A model generated the notes under the pieces. That model saw nothing but the letters and a program-made list of their open reading frames with translations, had not been told where the DNA came from and ran no database searches. From SPJN01 sp965229935 (GTDB lineage Bacteria; Pseudomonadota; Alphaproteobacteria; SPJN01), in contig CBDDKB010000002.1 of the NCBI GenBank assembly GCA_965229935.1, positions 1,674,001 through 1,738,000 on the forward strand: DNA of 64,000 bases, in the 5' to 3' direction. The position numbers and the translations under genes were made by a program. Each line of letters opens with the position of its first letter. Position 1 is the first letter of the stretch. This document shows positions 1 to 8,966 of the stretch, piece after piece.

Positions 1-46
1 TTGGTTTCATACCGCTCACCAACGCTATGCCCAAAAGGGGATTGTT

Positions 47-1054
47 TTGACGGCACTCGGGTTTCAGGACGCAATGACTGCGACTGACCAGACAACAGCC
101 AACGACGATCTGGCAGCAGCCAGCGTCGGGGCCCTGTTGCGTCGTGCGCGCAATGCAAAAGGTCTGTCGCGCGAAGGGGTCGCGGCCCAATTGAATATCC
201 AATTGTGCCAGATCACTGCCCTTGAAGAAGACCGGCCTGACAGCCTGCCCCCCTTGGCATTTGCGACGGGGTTTGTCCGTTCCTACGCGCGGCTTGTCGG
301 CCTTGATGCAGAACAGACCGTCAGCATCTATAAAGAACAGATGGGCGGCATGCTGAAAGGTGCCGCAACCGGACAGGACTTCATCACCAGCCGCGACCTG
401 ACCATGGATGATGGCAGCTCGGCACGGCTGATCATGATGTCCGTTATTCTGGTTGTGATTGGTTTGTTGATCGCAGGCGCTGTTGGTGCTGGTTGGACGA
501 TTATCGGCAGCAGCGATGATCACCGCACCTTGACGCCGCTTGCCTATGACGCCGCCGATGACAAGGGCGTTCTGCCCGTTGCGCAAACCGCAACCCGTGT
601 ACGCAGCGCCCCCAAAGAAGCGCCAACACCCCCATCAGTAACCATTGAAGCAAAGCCTGTAGCAACCAATCCGCAGGCCCTTGCCACACCAACGCAATCA
701 ACCGGCAGCGCCCAACAGGATAGCCCGCAGGCACCACAGCAAGCAGCAGCCGCGCCGGAAACAAGCTACAGCTTCACCATTACGGCGCTTGATGTCAGTT
801 GGGTCCGCATCAAGGATGCCGACGGGATTGAGATTGCCAATCAGATCCTGCGCACCGGTCAGCAAATTCATATCGAACAGCGCGAGAAGGTGACCCTGAC
901 GACAGGCAATTTTGAAGGCCTATCCATCACCCTAAACGGCGCGCCCTTGCCCGACGACATTAAAACCATGGCCAATGCTGCCGATGACAGCATGCGCTCG
1001 CTGGTGCTTGACCGCACGGCCCTGTTGAACGACACACAGAATCAGAACTACTAG
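47..1054 (+). CDS. RodZ-like helix-turn-helix membrane protein
   Basis: The N-terminal part (about residues 22-90) is a cytoplasmic helix-turn-helix of the HTH_25/RodZ type (VGALLRRARNAKGLS, then GFVRSYARLVGLD). One membrane segment follows at about 126-153, then a Pro/Ala/Gln-rich linker, then a C-terminal DUF4115-like beta domain (about 240-325). This is the RodZ architecture, which in known members links MreB to the envelope in rod-shaped cells. It lies just upstream of ispG, a common alphaproteobacterial order. The start is uncertain: TTG at 47 has AAAAGGGG before it, while ATG at 74 has AGGA four bases upstream; the HTH is intact either way. A role in cell shape is inferred from the family. 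Confidence 0.8.
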   Translation: MTALGFQDAMTATDQTTANDDLAAASVGALLRRARNAKGLSREGVAAQLNIQLCQITALEEDRPDSLPPLAFATGFVRSYARLVGLDAEQTVSIYKEQMGGMLKGAATGQDFITSRDLTMDDGSSARLIMMSVILVVIGLLIAGAVGAGWTIIGSSDDHRTLTPLAYDAADDKGVLPVAQTATRVRSAPKEAPTPPSVTIEAKPVATNPQALATPTQSTGSAQQDSPQAPQQAAAAPETSYSFTITALDVSWVRIKDADGIEIANQILRTGQQIHIEQREKVTLTTGNFEGLSITLNGAPLPDDIKTMANAADDSMRSLVLDRTALLNDTQNQNY

Positions 1055-1144
1055 CCTGTCGCCCCCTTGGGATTGAGGCGGTTTATCGCGCCCAATCAGC
1101 CCCTAACCATGCTAGACAGTCGTCACATTGAAGGATGTGTGAAG

Positions 1145-2290
1145 ATGAGCGTCAGACCCTATCGCGACATATATCGGCGCAAAAGTCGCCAAATCATGGT
1201 TGGGACCGTCCCTGTCGGCGGCGATGCCCCGATTGCGGTGCAGACCATGACCAATACGCTGACCTCTGACGCCAATGCCACCATCAACCAAATCAGGGGC
1301 ATCGAAGACGCGGGCTGCGATATTGTCCGCGTGTCCTGCCCTGATCAGGAATCGACTGCCGCCCTGAAAGAGATTGTCAAAGCCTCCACCATTCCGGTCG
1401 TGGCCGACATCCACTTTCACTACAAACGCGCGATTGAGGCGGCAGAGGCCGGCGCCGCCTGCCTGCGTATCAATCCGGGCAATATCGGCAGCGCCGACCG
1501 TGTGCGGGATGTTGTGCAGGCCGCCAAGGATCATGGCTGTTCCATGCGTATCGGCGTGAATGCCGGATCGCTTGAAAAACATCTTTTGGAAAAATATGGC
1601 GAACCGTGCCCCGAAGCGATGGTTGAAAGCGCGCTTGATCATGCTCGCATTCTAGAAGACCACGATTTCCGCGAATTCAAAATCTCGGTCAAGGCAAGCG
1701 ATGCCTTTTTGTCTGTTGCCGCCTATCAGGGCCTGGCAGAGGCATGCGATTACCCGCTGCATATCGGCGTGACAGAGGCAGGCGGACGACGCATCGGCAC
1801 CGTTAAAAGCGCCATCGGTTTAGGCAGCCTGTTATGGGGCGGCATCGGCGATACGCTGCGTGTTTCCTTGTCCGACGATCCGGTTGAAGAAGTTCATGTC
1901 GGGTTTGATATCCTAAAATCCCTCAACCTACGTAGTCGCGGCGTCAATATCGTGTCGTGCCCGTCTTGCGCACGCCAAGCCTTTCCGGTGATTGACACGG
2001 TGCGCGCCTTGGAAGAAAAGCTGGCCCATATCGCCACGCCCATGACGCTTTCAATCATTGGCTGCGTTGTGAACGGCCCGGGCGAGGCACGTGAAACAGA
2101 CATTGGCCTGACCGGGGGCGGCAAAGGCAATCACAAGGTTTACCTGTCCGGCCTACCGGACCACAACACAACAACAGGCGATATGCTTGATCACATCGTC
2201 CATCTGGTCGAAGAAAAAGCTGCCGAGATAGAAAAAGAACTGGCTGCAGAAAAAGCCACCGATAAAGACGCGGTTGCCGCCGCCTCTTAG
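1145..2290 (+). CDS. ispG: 4-hydroxy-3-methylbut-2-en-1-yl diphosphate synthase
   Basis: IspG (GcpE) reduces 2-C-methyl-D-erythritol 2,4-cyclodiphosphate to HMBPP, the penultimate step of the MEP isoprenoid pathway, with a [4Fe-4S] cluster. The cluster ligands are visible: C272 and C275 in SCPSCAR and C307 in GCVVNGPGEA. The N-terminus SVRPYRDIYRRKSRQIMVG is typical of the family. The frame is open further upstream, but ATG 1145 is chosen because AAGGA lies nine bases before it and it gives the usual 381-residue length. It sits between the RodZ-like gene and prfA. Confidence 0.96.
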   Translation: MSVRPYRDIYRRKSRQIMVGTVPVGGDAPIAVQTMTNTLTSDANATINQIRGIEDAGCDIVRVSCPDQESTAALKEIVKASTIPVVADIHFHYKRAIEAAEAGAACLRINPGNIGSADRVRDVVQAAKDHGCSMRIGVNAGSLEKHLLEKYGEPCPEAMVESALDHARILEDHDFREFKISVKASDAFLSVAAYQGLAEACDYPLHIGVTEAGGRRIGTVKSAIGLGSLLWGGIGDTLRVSLSDDPVEEVHVGFDILKSLNLRSRGVNIVSCPSCARQAFPVIDTVRALEEKLAHIATPMTLSIIGCVVNGPGEARETDIGLTGGGKGNHKVYLSGLPDHNTTTGDMLDHIVHLVEEKAAEIEKELAAEKATDKDAVAAAS

Positions 2291-2352
2291 CCACGCACTT
2301 GTAACAGGACCTGTCCCCGGCCCGATTGTGAAGGGTCCGGGGTGTTTGAATT

Positions 2353-3432
2353 ATGGATAACGCACAACTTACCGCCATCATTGACCGTTTTCAGGGGCTT
2401 GAGGAAGAGCTTGGCTCCGGCAGTTTAGAGGCTGACCGTCTTGCCCTGCTTGCCAAGGAACATGCCGATCTGCGCCCCGTTGTTGAAGCGGCGCAAGAGC
2501 TGATTGACGCGCGCGCGGAACTTGCTGATCTAACCGAATTGATTGATGGCGATGACGAAGATATGGCCGCCATGGCAGCGGATGAAAAACCCGCGCTTGA
2601 AGAAAAATTGCCAGAGCTTGAGCATCAGTTGCGTCTGATGTTGCTGCCCAAGGATGCTGCTGACGAGAAAAGCGCCATCCTTGAAATTCGCGCCGGCACT
2701 GGCGGGGATGAGGCGGCCTTGTTCGCAGGCGACCTGCTGCGCATGTATGAACGCTATGCCGCCAATCAGGGTTGGAAGGTCAGCATCATGTCCGCCAGCG
2801 CGGCAGAGGTTGGCGGTTATAAGGAAGTTGTTGCCAATATCACAGGCGCGGGTGTTTATGCCCGCCTAAAATATGAATCAGGGGTCCACCGGGTCCAGCG
2901 CGTTCCTGCCACAGAATCAGGGGGCCGCATTCATACGTCAGCGGCTACAGTTGCCGTGCTGCCGGAAGTTGAAGAGGTTGATATCGAAATCAATGAGTCT
3001 GACTTGCGCATTGATACCTACCGGGCCTCAGGCTCTGGCGGGCAACATGTGAACACGACAGATTCAGCGGTCCGCATCACCCATATCCCGACCGGGGTTG
3101 TGGTGGCGCAGCAGGATGAAAGCTCGCAACACAAGAACAAAGCAAAGGCCCTGAAAATTCTGCGCGCCCGCATTTACGAGGCAGAGCGTGAAAAACAGGC
3201 CGCTGAACGATCCGCAGACCGCAAGGCACAGGTCGGCTCTGGCGATCGATCTGAACGCATTCGCACCTATAATTTCCCGCAAGGGCGCATCACTGATCAC
3301 CGCATTAACCTGACGCTTTATAAGCTCGCCCAAGTGCTGGAGGGCGAAGCGGTGGACGAATTGGTCGATGCTTTGATTGCCGAAAATCAGGCCCGCCAAT
3401 TGGCCGCCCTTGATGATGGCAGCGATGACTGA
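2353..3432 (+). CDS. prfA: Peptide chain release factor 1
   Basis: RF1 recognises UAA/UAG stop codons and triggers release of the finished protein on the ribosome. The catalytic GGQ motif is at residues 229-231 (SGSGGQHVNTT), and the length of 359 residues is normal. The Gln of GGQ is the known methylation target of PrmC, whose gene overlaps the end of prfA by eight bases, so the two are almost certainly cotranscribed and translationally coupled. Confidence 0.97.
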   Translation: MDNAQLTAIIDRFQGLEEELGSGSLEADRLALLAKEHADLRPVVEAAQELIDARAELADLTELIDGDDEDMAAMAADEKPALEEKLPELEHQLRLMLLPKDAADEKSAILEIRAGTGGDEAALFAGDLLRMYERYAANQGWKVSIMSASAAEVGGYKEVVANITGAGVYARLKYESGVHRVQRVPATESGGRIHTSAATVAVLPEVEEVDIEINESDLRIDTYRASGSGGQHVNTTDSAVRITHIPTGVVVAQQDESSQHKNKAKALKILRARIYEAEREKQAAERSADRKAQVGSGDRSERIRTYNFPQGRITDHRINLTLYKLAQVLEGEAVDELVDALIAENQARQLAALDDGSDD

Positions 3433-4273
3433 CACGCGCGACAGCTGGCTGCGCATGGCGACCGCGCAGCTTGCCAAGGCGGGCATAGACAGCCCTGCCT
3501 ATGATGCCTTGATGCTATTATGTCATGGGTTGGGACTGCCCCATTCAGATGCCAAGCTGCACCCGCAAACCACATTGGATGAACAGGGCCTCGCCCAATT
3601 GGCACCCTTGTTGGCGCGCCGGATTGCCCGCGAACCATTGGCGCATATTACAGGCACGCGCGGGTTCTGGAGCCTTGATCTCATCGTTACCCCTGACGTG
3701 CTTGACCCCCGCCCGGACACAGAATGCGTGGTGGAGGCATTGTTGAACCGCGTCACTGACCGTCGTGCAGACTTGCGCCTGTTGGATTTGGGAACAGGAT
3801 CAGGCGCAATCGCCCTTGCCTTATTGGCAGAACTGCCGAACGCCACCGCACTGGGTGTTGATGTGTCGGAAGCGGCACTGAAAATCGCCGCAGCGAACGC
3901 AGACAAAAACGGGTTGGCGGACCGCTTCACCCCCTGTTTGGGTGATTGGGATGCTTGTGGGCAAACAGGCTTTGACCTGATTGTATCGAACCCGCCCTAT
4001 ATCCCCTCAGCCGATATTGACGGGCTTGCCCCCGAAGTGCGCATGCATGAACCCCATCTTGCCCTAACACCCGGCGCTGACGGTTTGGCGGCCTATAAAA
4101 CCATCCTGTCCCGGCATCATCTATGGGCTGGGCCCGATAGTTTGATCGGGTTTGAATGCGGCTTTGATCAGGCCCGCGCCCTACGCCAATTGATGGTTGA
4201 TCATGACATCAAAAACACACAGATACACAAGGACTTAGCCGGGATTGAACGGGCCGTCACAGGACAGTTATAA
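3425..4273 (+). CDS. prmC: Release factor glutamine methyltransferase
   Basis: This SAM-dependent methyltransferase modifies the Gln of the GGQ motif in release factors. It has an N-terminal helical substrate-binding domain, a SAM-binding glycine motif (LLDLGTGSGAIAL) and the NPPY catalytic motif at residues 189-192, which binds the Gln side chain. ATG 3425 overlaps the prfA stop by eight bases. In-frame ATGs further inside prfA would add residues that the family lacks. Confidence 0.94.
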   Translation: MTDTRDSWLRMATAQLAKAGIDSPAYDALMLLCHGLGLPHSDAKLHPQTTLDEQGLAQLAPLLARRIAREPLAHITGTRGFWSLDLIVTPDVLDPRPDTECVVEALLNRVTDRRADLRLLDLGTGSGAIALALLAELPNATALGVDVSEAALKIAAANADKNGLADRFTPCLGDWDACGQTGFDLIVSNPPYIPSADIDGLAPEVRMHEPHLALTPGADGLAAYKTILSRHHLWAGPDSLIGFECGFDQARALRQLMVDHDIKNTQIHKDLAGIERAVTGQL

Positions 4274-4634
4274 TGCGGCAAAAGGGGCCAAAAAAGCACT
4301 TGGAACCCGCCCCCGGACAGGCTAGGCTATAGGGACTGAGCGGGTGCGTGGGAATAAATCGGCCCCGCTTGATGAAACTCCTGACAGACTGTGACAACGC
4401 CCTAAAGGGCCGGTCGGTCAGATTATGAACCGTCAAGGATCAGGGATTTAGCACATCATCGCAGCGCACTTGCCTGCCTGAAGGCTGAGACAATCGCGGT
4501 CTGTCCCCTTGGGAATGACCTGCCCTTGTGACGATACGGTAAAGATTTCCGCCATGACTAATCTCATGGCACGCAACCGCAGATGCTGAAACCGGCATCT
4601 GCTCGATTGACACAATGCAGCAGCGGATGAACGC
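4274..4634 (+). promoter_or_regulatory. Long leader with two hairpins before the DUF4167 gene
   Basis: No gene is supported in these 361 bases. Near the downstream gene are two consecutive perfect hairpins: CCATGA/TCATGG (4552-4557 with 4564-4569) and GCAGATGC/GCATCTGC (4579-4586 with 4595-4602, eight-base loop). A smaller GCCCT-AA-AGGGC hairpin lies near 4400. A TTGACA at 4607 has no matching -10. The stretch probably holds the promoter and an untranslated leader; regulation by the hairpins is inference. Confidence 0.4.
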
Positions 4635-5186
4635 ATGAGGCATGGCCAAAACAACAATAATGGACGTCGTCGCGGACGCGGTCGTCGTCAACAAAATCCA
4701 CTCAACAAATCATATGAGTCGAACGGCCCGGACGTAAAAATTCGTGGCAACCCTTCGACCATCGTTGAGAAATATCTGACATTGGCTCGCGACGCCCAAT
4801 CAAGTGGCGACCGTGTGATTGCTGAAAACTATCTGCAACATGCAGAACATTATCAGCGTATCATCAATGCCTATGCCCAGACGGTTGAACAAAAACAACA
4901 GTCTAACGATCAGAACAATGATGATCAGTCAGATGATGACAATGAGACAAACGCATCATCAGACAATTCTGCCGATGCGGATACCGGGTCAGAAGGCAAG
5001 GCAGACGCTTCTGACGCCTCTTCTGATGAAGCACCGAAGAAACGCACCCGCCGCCCGCGCAAGCCCAAAGCTGACGCCAAATCTGACGATAAGAGTGCTG
5101 ACAAGGCCGATGCCAAGACAGAGAACAAGGCAGAGGGCAAGGCTGACGACAGCGCCGAAAAAGTGCCTGAAGAAGCTGCCGAATAG
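4635..5186 (+). CDS. DUF4167 domain protein with Arg/Gly-rich N-terminus
   Basis: The protein starts with a strongly basic Arg/Gly/Asn-rich tract (residues 5-20), followed by the DUF4167 core (VKIRGNPSTIVEKYLTLA, then SGDRVIAENYLQHAEHYQR). The C-terminal half is low-complexity, acidic and Lys-rich (repeated DDKSADKADAK-like runs). The family is conserved downstream of prmC in Alphaproteobacteria. Its function is not established; the RGG-like N-terminus suggests RNA binding, which is inference. It is monocistronic, with a long structured leader and a terminator just after it. Confidence 0.85.
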   Translation: MRHGQNNNNGRRRGRGRRQQNPLNKSYESNGPDVKIRGNPSTIVEKYLTLARDAQSSGDRVIAENYLQHAEHYQRIINAYAQTVEQKQQSNDQNNDDQSDDDNETNASSDNSADADTGSEGKADASDASSDEAPKKRTRRPRKPKADAKSDDKSADKADAKTENKAEGKADDSAEKVPEEAAE

Positions 5187-5213
5187 GCTTTCGGCTCAGA
5201 CAAGCGATTAAAT

Positions 5214-5256
5214 AGGCGGGTGCCCAGCAAATCATGTGGGCCCCGCCTTTTATTTT
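5214..5256 (+). terminator. Rho-independent terminator after the DUF4167 gene
   Basis: AGGCGG (5214-5219) pairs with CCGCCT (5243-5248), and GCCCA (5222-5226) pairs with TGGGC (5237-5241). A T-rich run TTTTATTTT follows. It separates the plus-strand gene from the convergent DUF1178 gene. Confidence 0.75.
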
Positions 5257-5273
5257 GCGCTTATGACGCGCGT

Positions 5274-5693
5274 TTAATGTTCTTCGATATCGACCCAAGG
5301 GATAGAGGTAACGTCGATCCCCTCCTCCTTCAGTTCCTCCACATCGTCTTTGGTTGCCTCGCCATAAATGCTGCGCTGTTCTTTGTCGCCATAATGAATG
5401 GCGCGCGCCTCATAGGCGAATTTTTCACCCACATAGTCGCTATTCTGTTCGACATGCTGGCGCACTTCTTTCAGCGCCTTGATCACGGTTTTTTGCAGCT
5501 TTTCATCGCGCGCCGCATCCTTGCGCCGCCCGGTTGCCACATTGGGGGCCATGATCCCCTTGCTGATCTTTGTTGATCCGCAATAGGGGCAAGATAAAAG
5601 CCCTGCCGCCAATTGATCCTCATAGTCTGAGGAGGAGCGGAACCACCCTTCAAACTCATGATCTTTATCGCAGACAAGATTATAGGTCGTCAT
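5274..5693 (-). CDS. DUF1178 family protein
   Basis: This 139-residue protein matches the DUF1178 family: N-terminus TYNLVCDKDHEFEGWFRSS, a zinc-ribbon-like CPYCGS at about residue 36, then VATGRR and a helical charged C-terminus. No biochemical function is known. It is the last gene of a tight minus-strand group comF-grxC-nitrilase-DUF1178, nine bases after the nitrilase-family gene; the same pairing is common in Alphaproteobacteria. Confidence 0.88.
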   Translation of the reverse strand: MTTYNLVCDKDHEFEGWFRSSSDYEDQLAAGLLSCPYCGSTKISKGIMAPNVATGRRKDAARDEKLQKTVIKALKEVRQHVEQNSDYVGEKFAYEARAIHYGDKEQRSIYGEATKDDVEELKEEGIDVTSIPWVDIEEH

Positions 5694-5702
5694 CGCGCGG
5701 CC

Positions 5703-6545
5703 CTACCTGTCCTCAAGCGCCGGCATGTCCGACAATGTAAAGGCACGATCGTGATCAAGCGCGGGAATTTGGCCGCGCGCCTTCGTCACCTCGTCCAAAT
5801 CAATATCGGCGGTGACAACACATGGGTCCGTACCGCCATCGGCCAGCACTTCGCCCCACGGGTTGACAATCAGGCTGTGACCAAAGGTTTTGCGGCCATC
5901 TTCATGGTCACCGCATTGCCCGGCGGCAAGAACAAAACTGCCTGTTTCTATGGCGCGGGCGCGCAACAAAACATGCCAATGGGCCTGCCCCGTCACACGG
6001 GTAAAGGCGGCGGGCACTGTCAGGATCGCAGCCCCGGCCTTTGCCAGACTGCGGTAAAGGTGCGGAAATCGCAGATCATAACAGATCGACAGCCCCACCT
6101 TGGCCCATGGCAGGGGGGCCACAACCGCCCGCGCACCGGGACGAAAGACCTTGCTTTCACGAATGGATTCACCGCCAGGCAAGGTCACATCAAACATGTG
6201 GATCTTGTCATAGCTCGCCACGATGCGCCCCTTGGGGTCCAGCAGGAACGACCGATTGGCGATTGTGTCTTCTGTCAGACGTATGGGGAGTGAGCCGATA
6301 TGAAGCCACACCCCTAATTCATCTGCCAATGTGCGGAAGGCGCGCAAGGCCAAATCATCAGAATCGCCCCGCGTGACCGCAAGTGCAGCGGTTGAGTTAC
6401 GCTGCATCAGGCTTGTCACTTCGGGGGTTGAAATAAAGTCGGCCCCCGCGCCTGCTGCTTCCCGGATCAGGTCTGACGCTGTGCGGATATTCTGAGTGAT
6501 TTCGGTGCCAGACGTCATCTGCACCAGACCCGCGCGGAACGTCAT
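5703..6545 (-). CDS. Carbon-nitrogen hydrolase (Nit-type amidase)
   Basis: A nitrilase-superfamily hydrolase with the catalytic triad Glu42 (STPEVTS), Lys114 (YDKIHMFDV) and Cys155 (GLSICYDLRFP). At 280 residues it fits the NIT1/NIT2-like branch, whose characterised members remove deaminated glutathione or omega-amidate 2-oxoacids. The gene lies three bases downstream of grxC, which agrees with a role linked to glutathione repair; that link is inferred from context. Confidence 0.88.
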   Translation of the reverse strand: MTFRAGLVQMTSGTEITQNIRTASDLIREAAGAGADFISTPEVTSLMQRNSTAALAVTRGDSDDLALRAFRTLADELGVWLHIGSLPIRLTEDTIANRSFLLDPKGRIVASYDKIHMFDVTLPGGESIRESKVFRPGARAVVAPLPWAKVGLSICYDLRFPHLYRSLAKAGAAILTVPAAFTRVTGQAHWHVLLRARAIETGSFVLAAGQCGDHEDGRKTFGHSLIVNPWGEVLADGGTDPCVVTADIDLDEVTKARGQIPALDHDRAFTLSDMPALEDR

Positions 6546-6548
6546 GGG

Positions 6549-6815
6549 TCAGCCTGCCTGCTGCTGCAACAGGGCATCAAGCTTGCCCGCGCGTTCAAGT
6601 GCATAAAGATCATCGCACCCGCCAACATGGGTGTCGCCAACAAAGATTTGCGGCACCGTATAGCCGCCATTGGCGCGGGCTTCCATTTCCTGCCGTTTGG
6701 CAAGGTTCATGCCCACATCAATCTCGTCAAAGCTGACGCCCTTGTCGGACAGCAGCGACTTTGCCCGATAGCAATAGGGACAAATGGCAGTGGTATAAAT
6801 GGTTACAGCAGCCAT
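6549..6815 (-). CDS. grxC: Glutaredoxin 3
   Basis: A small dithiol glutaredoxin with active-site CPYC (C12, C15), the cis-Pro motif TVPQIFVG and the GSH-binding GGCDDL. It reduces disulfides with glutathione. ATG 6815 is preferred over ATG 6824 because AAAGGA sits eight bases before it and actually overlaps the upstream ATG. It lies in the comF-grxC-nitrilase-DUF1178 operon. Confidence 0.93.
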   Translation of the reverse strand: MAAVTIYTTAICPYCYRAKSLLSDKGVSFDEIDVGMNLAKRQEMEARANGGYTVPQIFVGDTHVGGCDDLYALERAGKLDALLQQQAG

Positions 6816-6872
6816 GAACGGCATCCTTTGTGACTGATTTATGTCCCTTATATAGGAAGGGTTGCGCAGGGC

Positions 6873-7628
6873 TCAAGGGTGCTGATTGTCTCTGCCATTT
6901 GTGTATGACTTGTTGGGCGGCACCGCCGCCAAAACCACATAATTGACGCTTGCCGCGCCGGCATCTTTCAAACAGGCCGCGCAGGCAGCCAGTGTGGCCC
7001 CGGTGGTCATCACATCATCGACCAGCAGAATACGCCGGCCCGTCACATCCATATCCACCTTAAAGGCGTCACGCACATTCTTAACGCGTTTGCCCCTGCC
7101 ACCTGACTGCGGCGGCGTGGGGCGCAAGCGGACAAGACCACGCCCGACAGGCAGACCGGTTTGACGCCCCAGTTCAATCGCCAACAGGGCCGCCTGATTA
7201 TACCGTCTGCCAAGATAGCGCCGCCAATGAATGGGCACAGGCAAGATCATATCACACTCCTGGTCCAGCCCGTTTAGGCTGGTGCGCATCAGGCGCGCCA
7301 GATCAGGGGCGCAATCGGTACGGTCAGCATGTTTGAACCGCAAGACCAGCGTCCGCGCAGGCCCGTCATAGCGCATCACGGCGCGGCGTTGGTCATAAAG
7401 CTGTGGCAGATGCTGACAATCACAGGTCGTCCGATCATCGTCATAAAGCGGCGGCAGGCCGCAAGACACGCAAGGTCGCCCGGACAATAGGGGCAGGTCA
7501 GGCCAACAGCCCGAACAAATTCCGCCGGGGCGGGCCACAATCTCCTGACACAAGGGACAGGTGGGCGGGATTAAAATATCCGCCACCCGGTCAATTGCCC
7601 CTTTTATCTGTGCCCCGATCAATGTCAT
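6873..7628 (-). CDS. comF: ComF family phosphoribosyltransferase-like protein
   Basis: The 251-residue protein has an N-terminal zinc-finger region with paired cysteines (C24/C27, C38/C41, C53/C56) and a C-terminal phosphoribosyltransferase fold with the PRPP loop LLVDDVMTTGAT near residue 210. ComF proteins take part in DNA uptake in naturally competent bacteria. ATG 7628 is chosen; the longer frame would run deep into the divergent methyltransferase gene. Only nine bases separate the two divergent starts, so its promoter must lie within the neighbouring coding sequence. Confidence 0.88.
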   Translation of the reverse strand: MTLIGAQIKGAIDRVADILIPPTCPLCQEIVARPGGICSGCWPDLPLLSGRPCVSCGLPPLYDDDRTTCDCQHLPQLYDQRRAVMRYDGPARTLVLRFKHADRTDCAPDLARLMRTSLNGLDQECDMILPVPIHWRRYLGRRYNQAALLAIELGRQTGLPVGRGLVRLRPTPPQSGGRGKRVKNVRDAFKVDMDVTGRRILLVDDVMTTGATLAACAACLKDAGAASVNYVVLAAVPPNKSYTNGRDNQHP

Positions 7629-7637
7629 AAGCAGATC

Positions 7638-8525
7638 ATGTCCGAACAACCACAGATATTCAATCGTATGCTGGTCCGCCAGCGCCGGGACCGTTCTGCG
7701 CGCAGGCCGCAGGACGTCGATTTCCTGCGCGTTGAAGCGGCCGAACGGCTGGGCGAACGGCTTGATGATGTGACCCACAAATTCCCGCTGGCCGCCCTGA
7801 TCGGTAATGGGCGCGGCCATTTGTTAAGCGCGCTAAACGGGCGGGCGGGAATAGAACAGGCCGTCACGCTCGACTTTTCCCCGGCACAAACACAAGCAGC
7901 AGGCGGGCTATCCATTTGCGCTGATGAAGAATGGTTGCCCCTGAAAGAGCAAGCTTTTGATCTAATCGCCTCCAGCCTGTCGCTGCACTGGGTCAATGAT
8001 TTGCCCGGCGCACTGATACAGATTAATCGCGCGTTGAAGCCTGACGGGTTCTTTGTCGCCAATCTGATCGGCGGCGATACGCTGACCGAATTACGGCAAA
8101 GCCTGCTTGCCGCTGAAAGCGCGATAGGCAGCGGGGTTGCGCCGCGCGTCTCCCCCTTTATGGATGTACGCACGGCAGGCAGCCTGTTGCAGCGCGCAGG
8201 CTTTGCTTTGCCCGTGACGGACATGGACCGCATCACCATCACCTATGAAACGCCGTTCAAACTATTGCATGAGCTGCGCCAAATGGGCGGAGCAAATGCG
8301 CTAACCAACACCCATAAGGGTGCCCTGCGCCGTGATGTGCTGATGGCGGCTATGCAGCATTATCAGGACAATTTCAGCAATGATGATGGACGTATCAATG
8401 TGACGGTGGACCTGATCACCCTGACGGGATGGGCCCCCCATGAAAGCCAGCCCAAACCACTACGCCCCGGCAGCGCAAAAATGCGGCTTGCCGATGCGCT
8501 TAATACAACAGAAGAAAAGCTGTAA
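7638..8525 (+). CDS. BioC/NDUFAF5-like SAM-dependent methyltransferase
   Basis: A class I methyltransferase of 295 residues resembling BioC and mitochondrial NDUFAF5: N-terminus IFNRMLVRQRRDRSA, then LPLKEQAFDLIASSLSLHWVNDLPG and ALKPDGFFVANLIGGDTL. NDUFAF5 hydroxylates an Arg of complex I, and bacterial relatives next to comF/grxC are usually annotated only as methyltransferases. The SAM-binding loop is degenerate (IGNGRG), which fits the NDUFAF5 branch better than BioC. The substrate is unknown. Confidence 0.82.
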   Translation: MSEQPQIFNRMLVRQRRDRSARRPQDVDFLRVEAAERLGERLDDVTHKFPLAALIGNGRGHLLSALNGRAGIEQAVTLDFSPAQTQAAGGLSICADEEWLPLKEQAFDLIASSLSLHWVNDLPGALIQINRALKPDGFFVANLIGGDTLTELRQSLLAAESAIGSGVAPRVSPFMDVRTAGSLLQRAGFALPVTDMDRITITYETPFKLLHELRQMGGANALTNTHKGALRRDVLMAAMQHYQDNFSNDDGRINVTVDLITLTGWAPHESQPKPLRPGSAKMRLADALNTTEEKL

Positions 8526-8546
8526 CCTCTTAACGCTTGGCGTCGC

Positions 8547-8960
8547 CTACAGCAAATCACGCAATTGCGCGACCAAAGGCACATCTGCTGGCGGCATGTC
8601 ATAATCACCAAGCCGTGTGGGTGACACCCATTTAAGGGCCTGCCCTTCCTTTGACATGGGCGTGCCTTGCCATTTGCGGCAGACGAACAACGGCATCAAC
8701 AGGTGAAATTCATCATAGCTGTGGGAGGCAAAGCCGATAGGCGCAAGGCAGCTTTCCCATGTATCGATGCCCAGCTCTTCCTGCAATTCGCGGATCAGGC
8801 AGGCTTCGGGGGTTTCCCCCTCCTCCACCTTGCCGCCGGGGAATTCCCACAGCCCCGCCATGTTTTTACCAGCAGGCCGCTGGGCAATCAGCACGCGGCT
8901 GTCGCGATCTATTAGCGCGCAGGCCGCAACCAGAACTATCTTTGTCCCCTGATCGGTCAA
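8547..8960 (-). CDS. mutT: 8-oxo-dGTP diphosphatase (Nudix, MutT)
   Basis: The Nudix box is complete at residues 42-64 (GGKVEEGETPE, then RELQEELGI), and the upstream AGLWEFPGGK is typical of MutT enzymes that remove oxidised dGTP from the nucleotide pool. The 137-residue length is normal. The start used is TTG at 8960, six bases after the argJ stop, so the gene is probably coupled to argJ translation. The same strand carries ppiC-argJ-mutT in close order. Confidence 0.9.
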   Translation of the reverse strand: MTDQGTKIVLVAACALIDRDSRVLIAQRPAGKNMAGLWEFPGGKVEEGETPEACLIRELQEELGIDTWESCLAPIGFASHSYDEFHLLMPLFVCRKWQGTPMSKEGQALKWVSPTRLGDYDMPPADVPLVAQLRDLL

Positions 8961-8966
8961 GGCCCG

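Noticed and set aside
5658..6293. Plus-strand 211-residue frame
   Set aside because: It is the antisense of the nitrilase-family gene, whose catalytic residues are all intact on the other strand.
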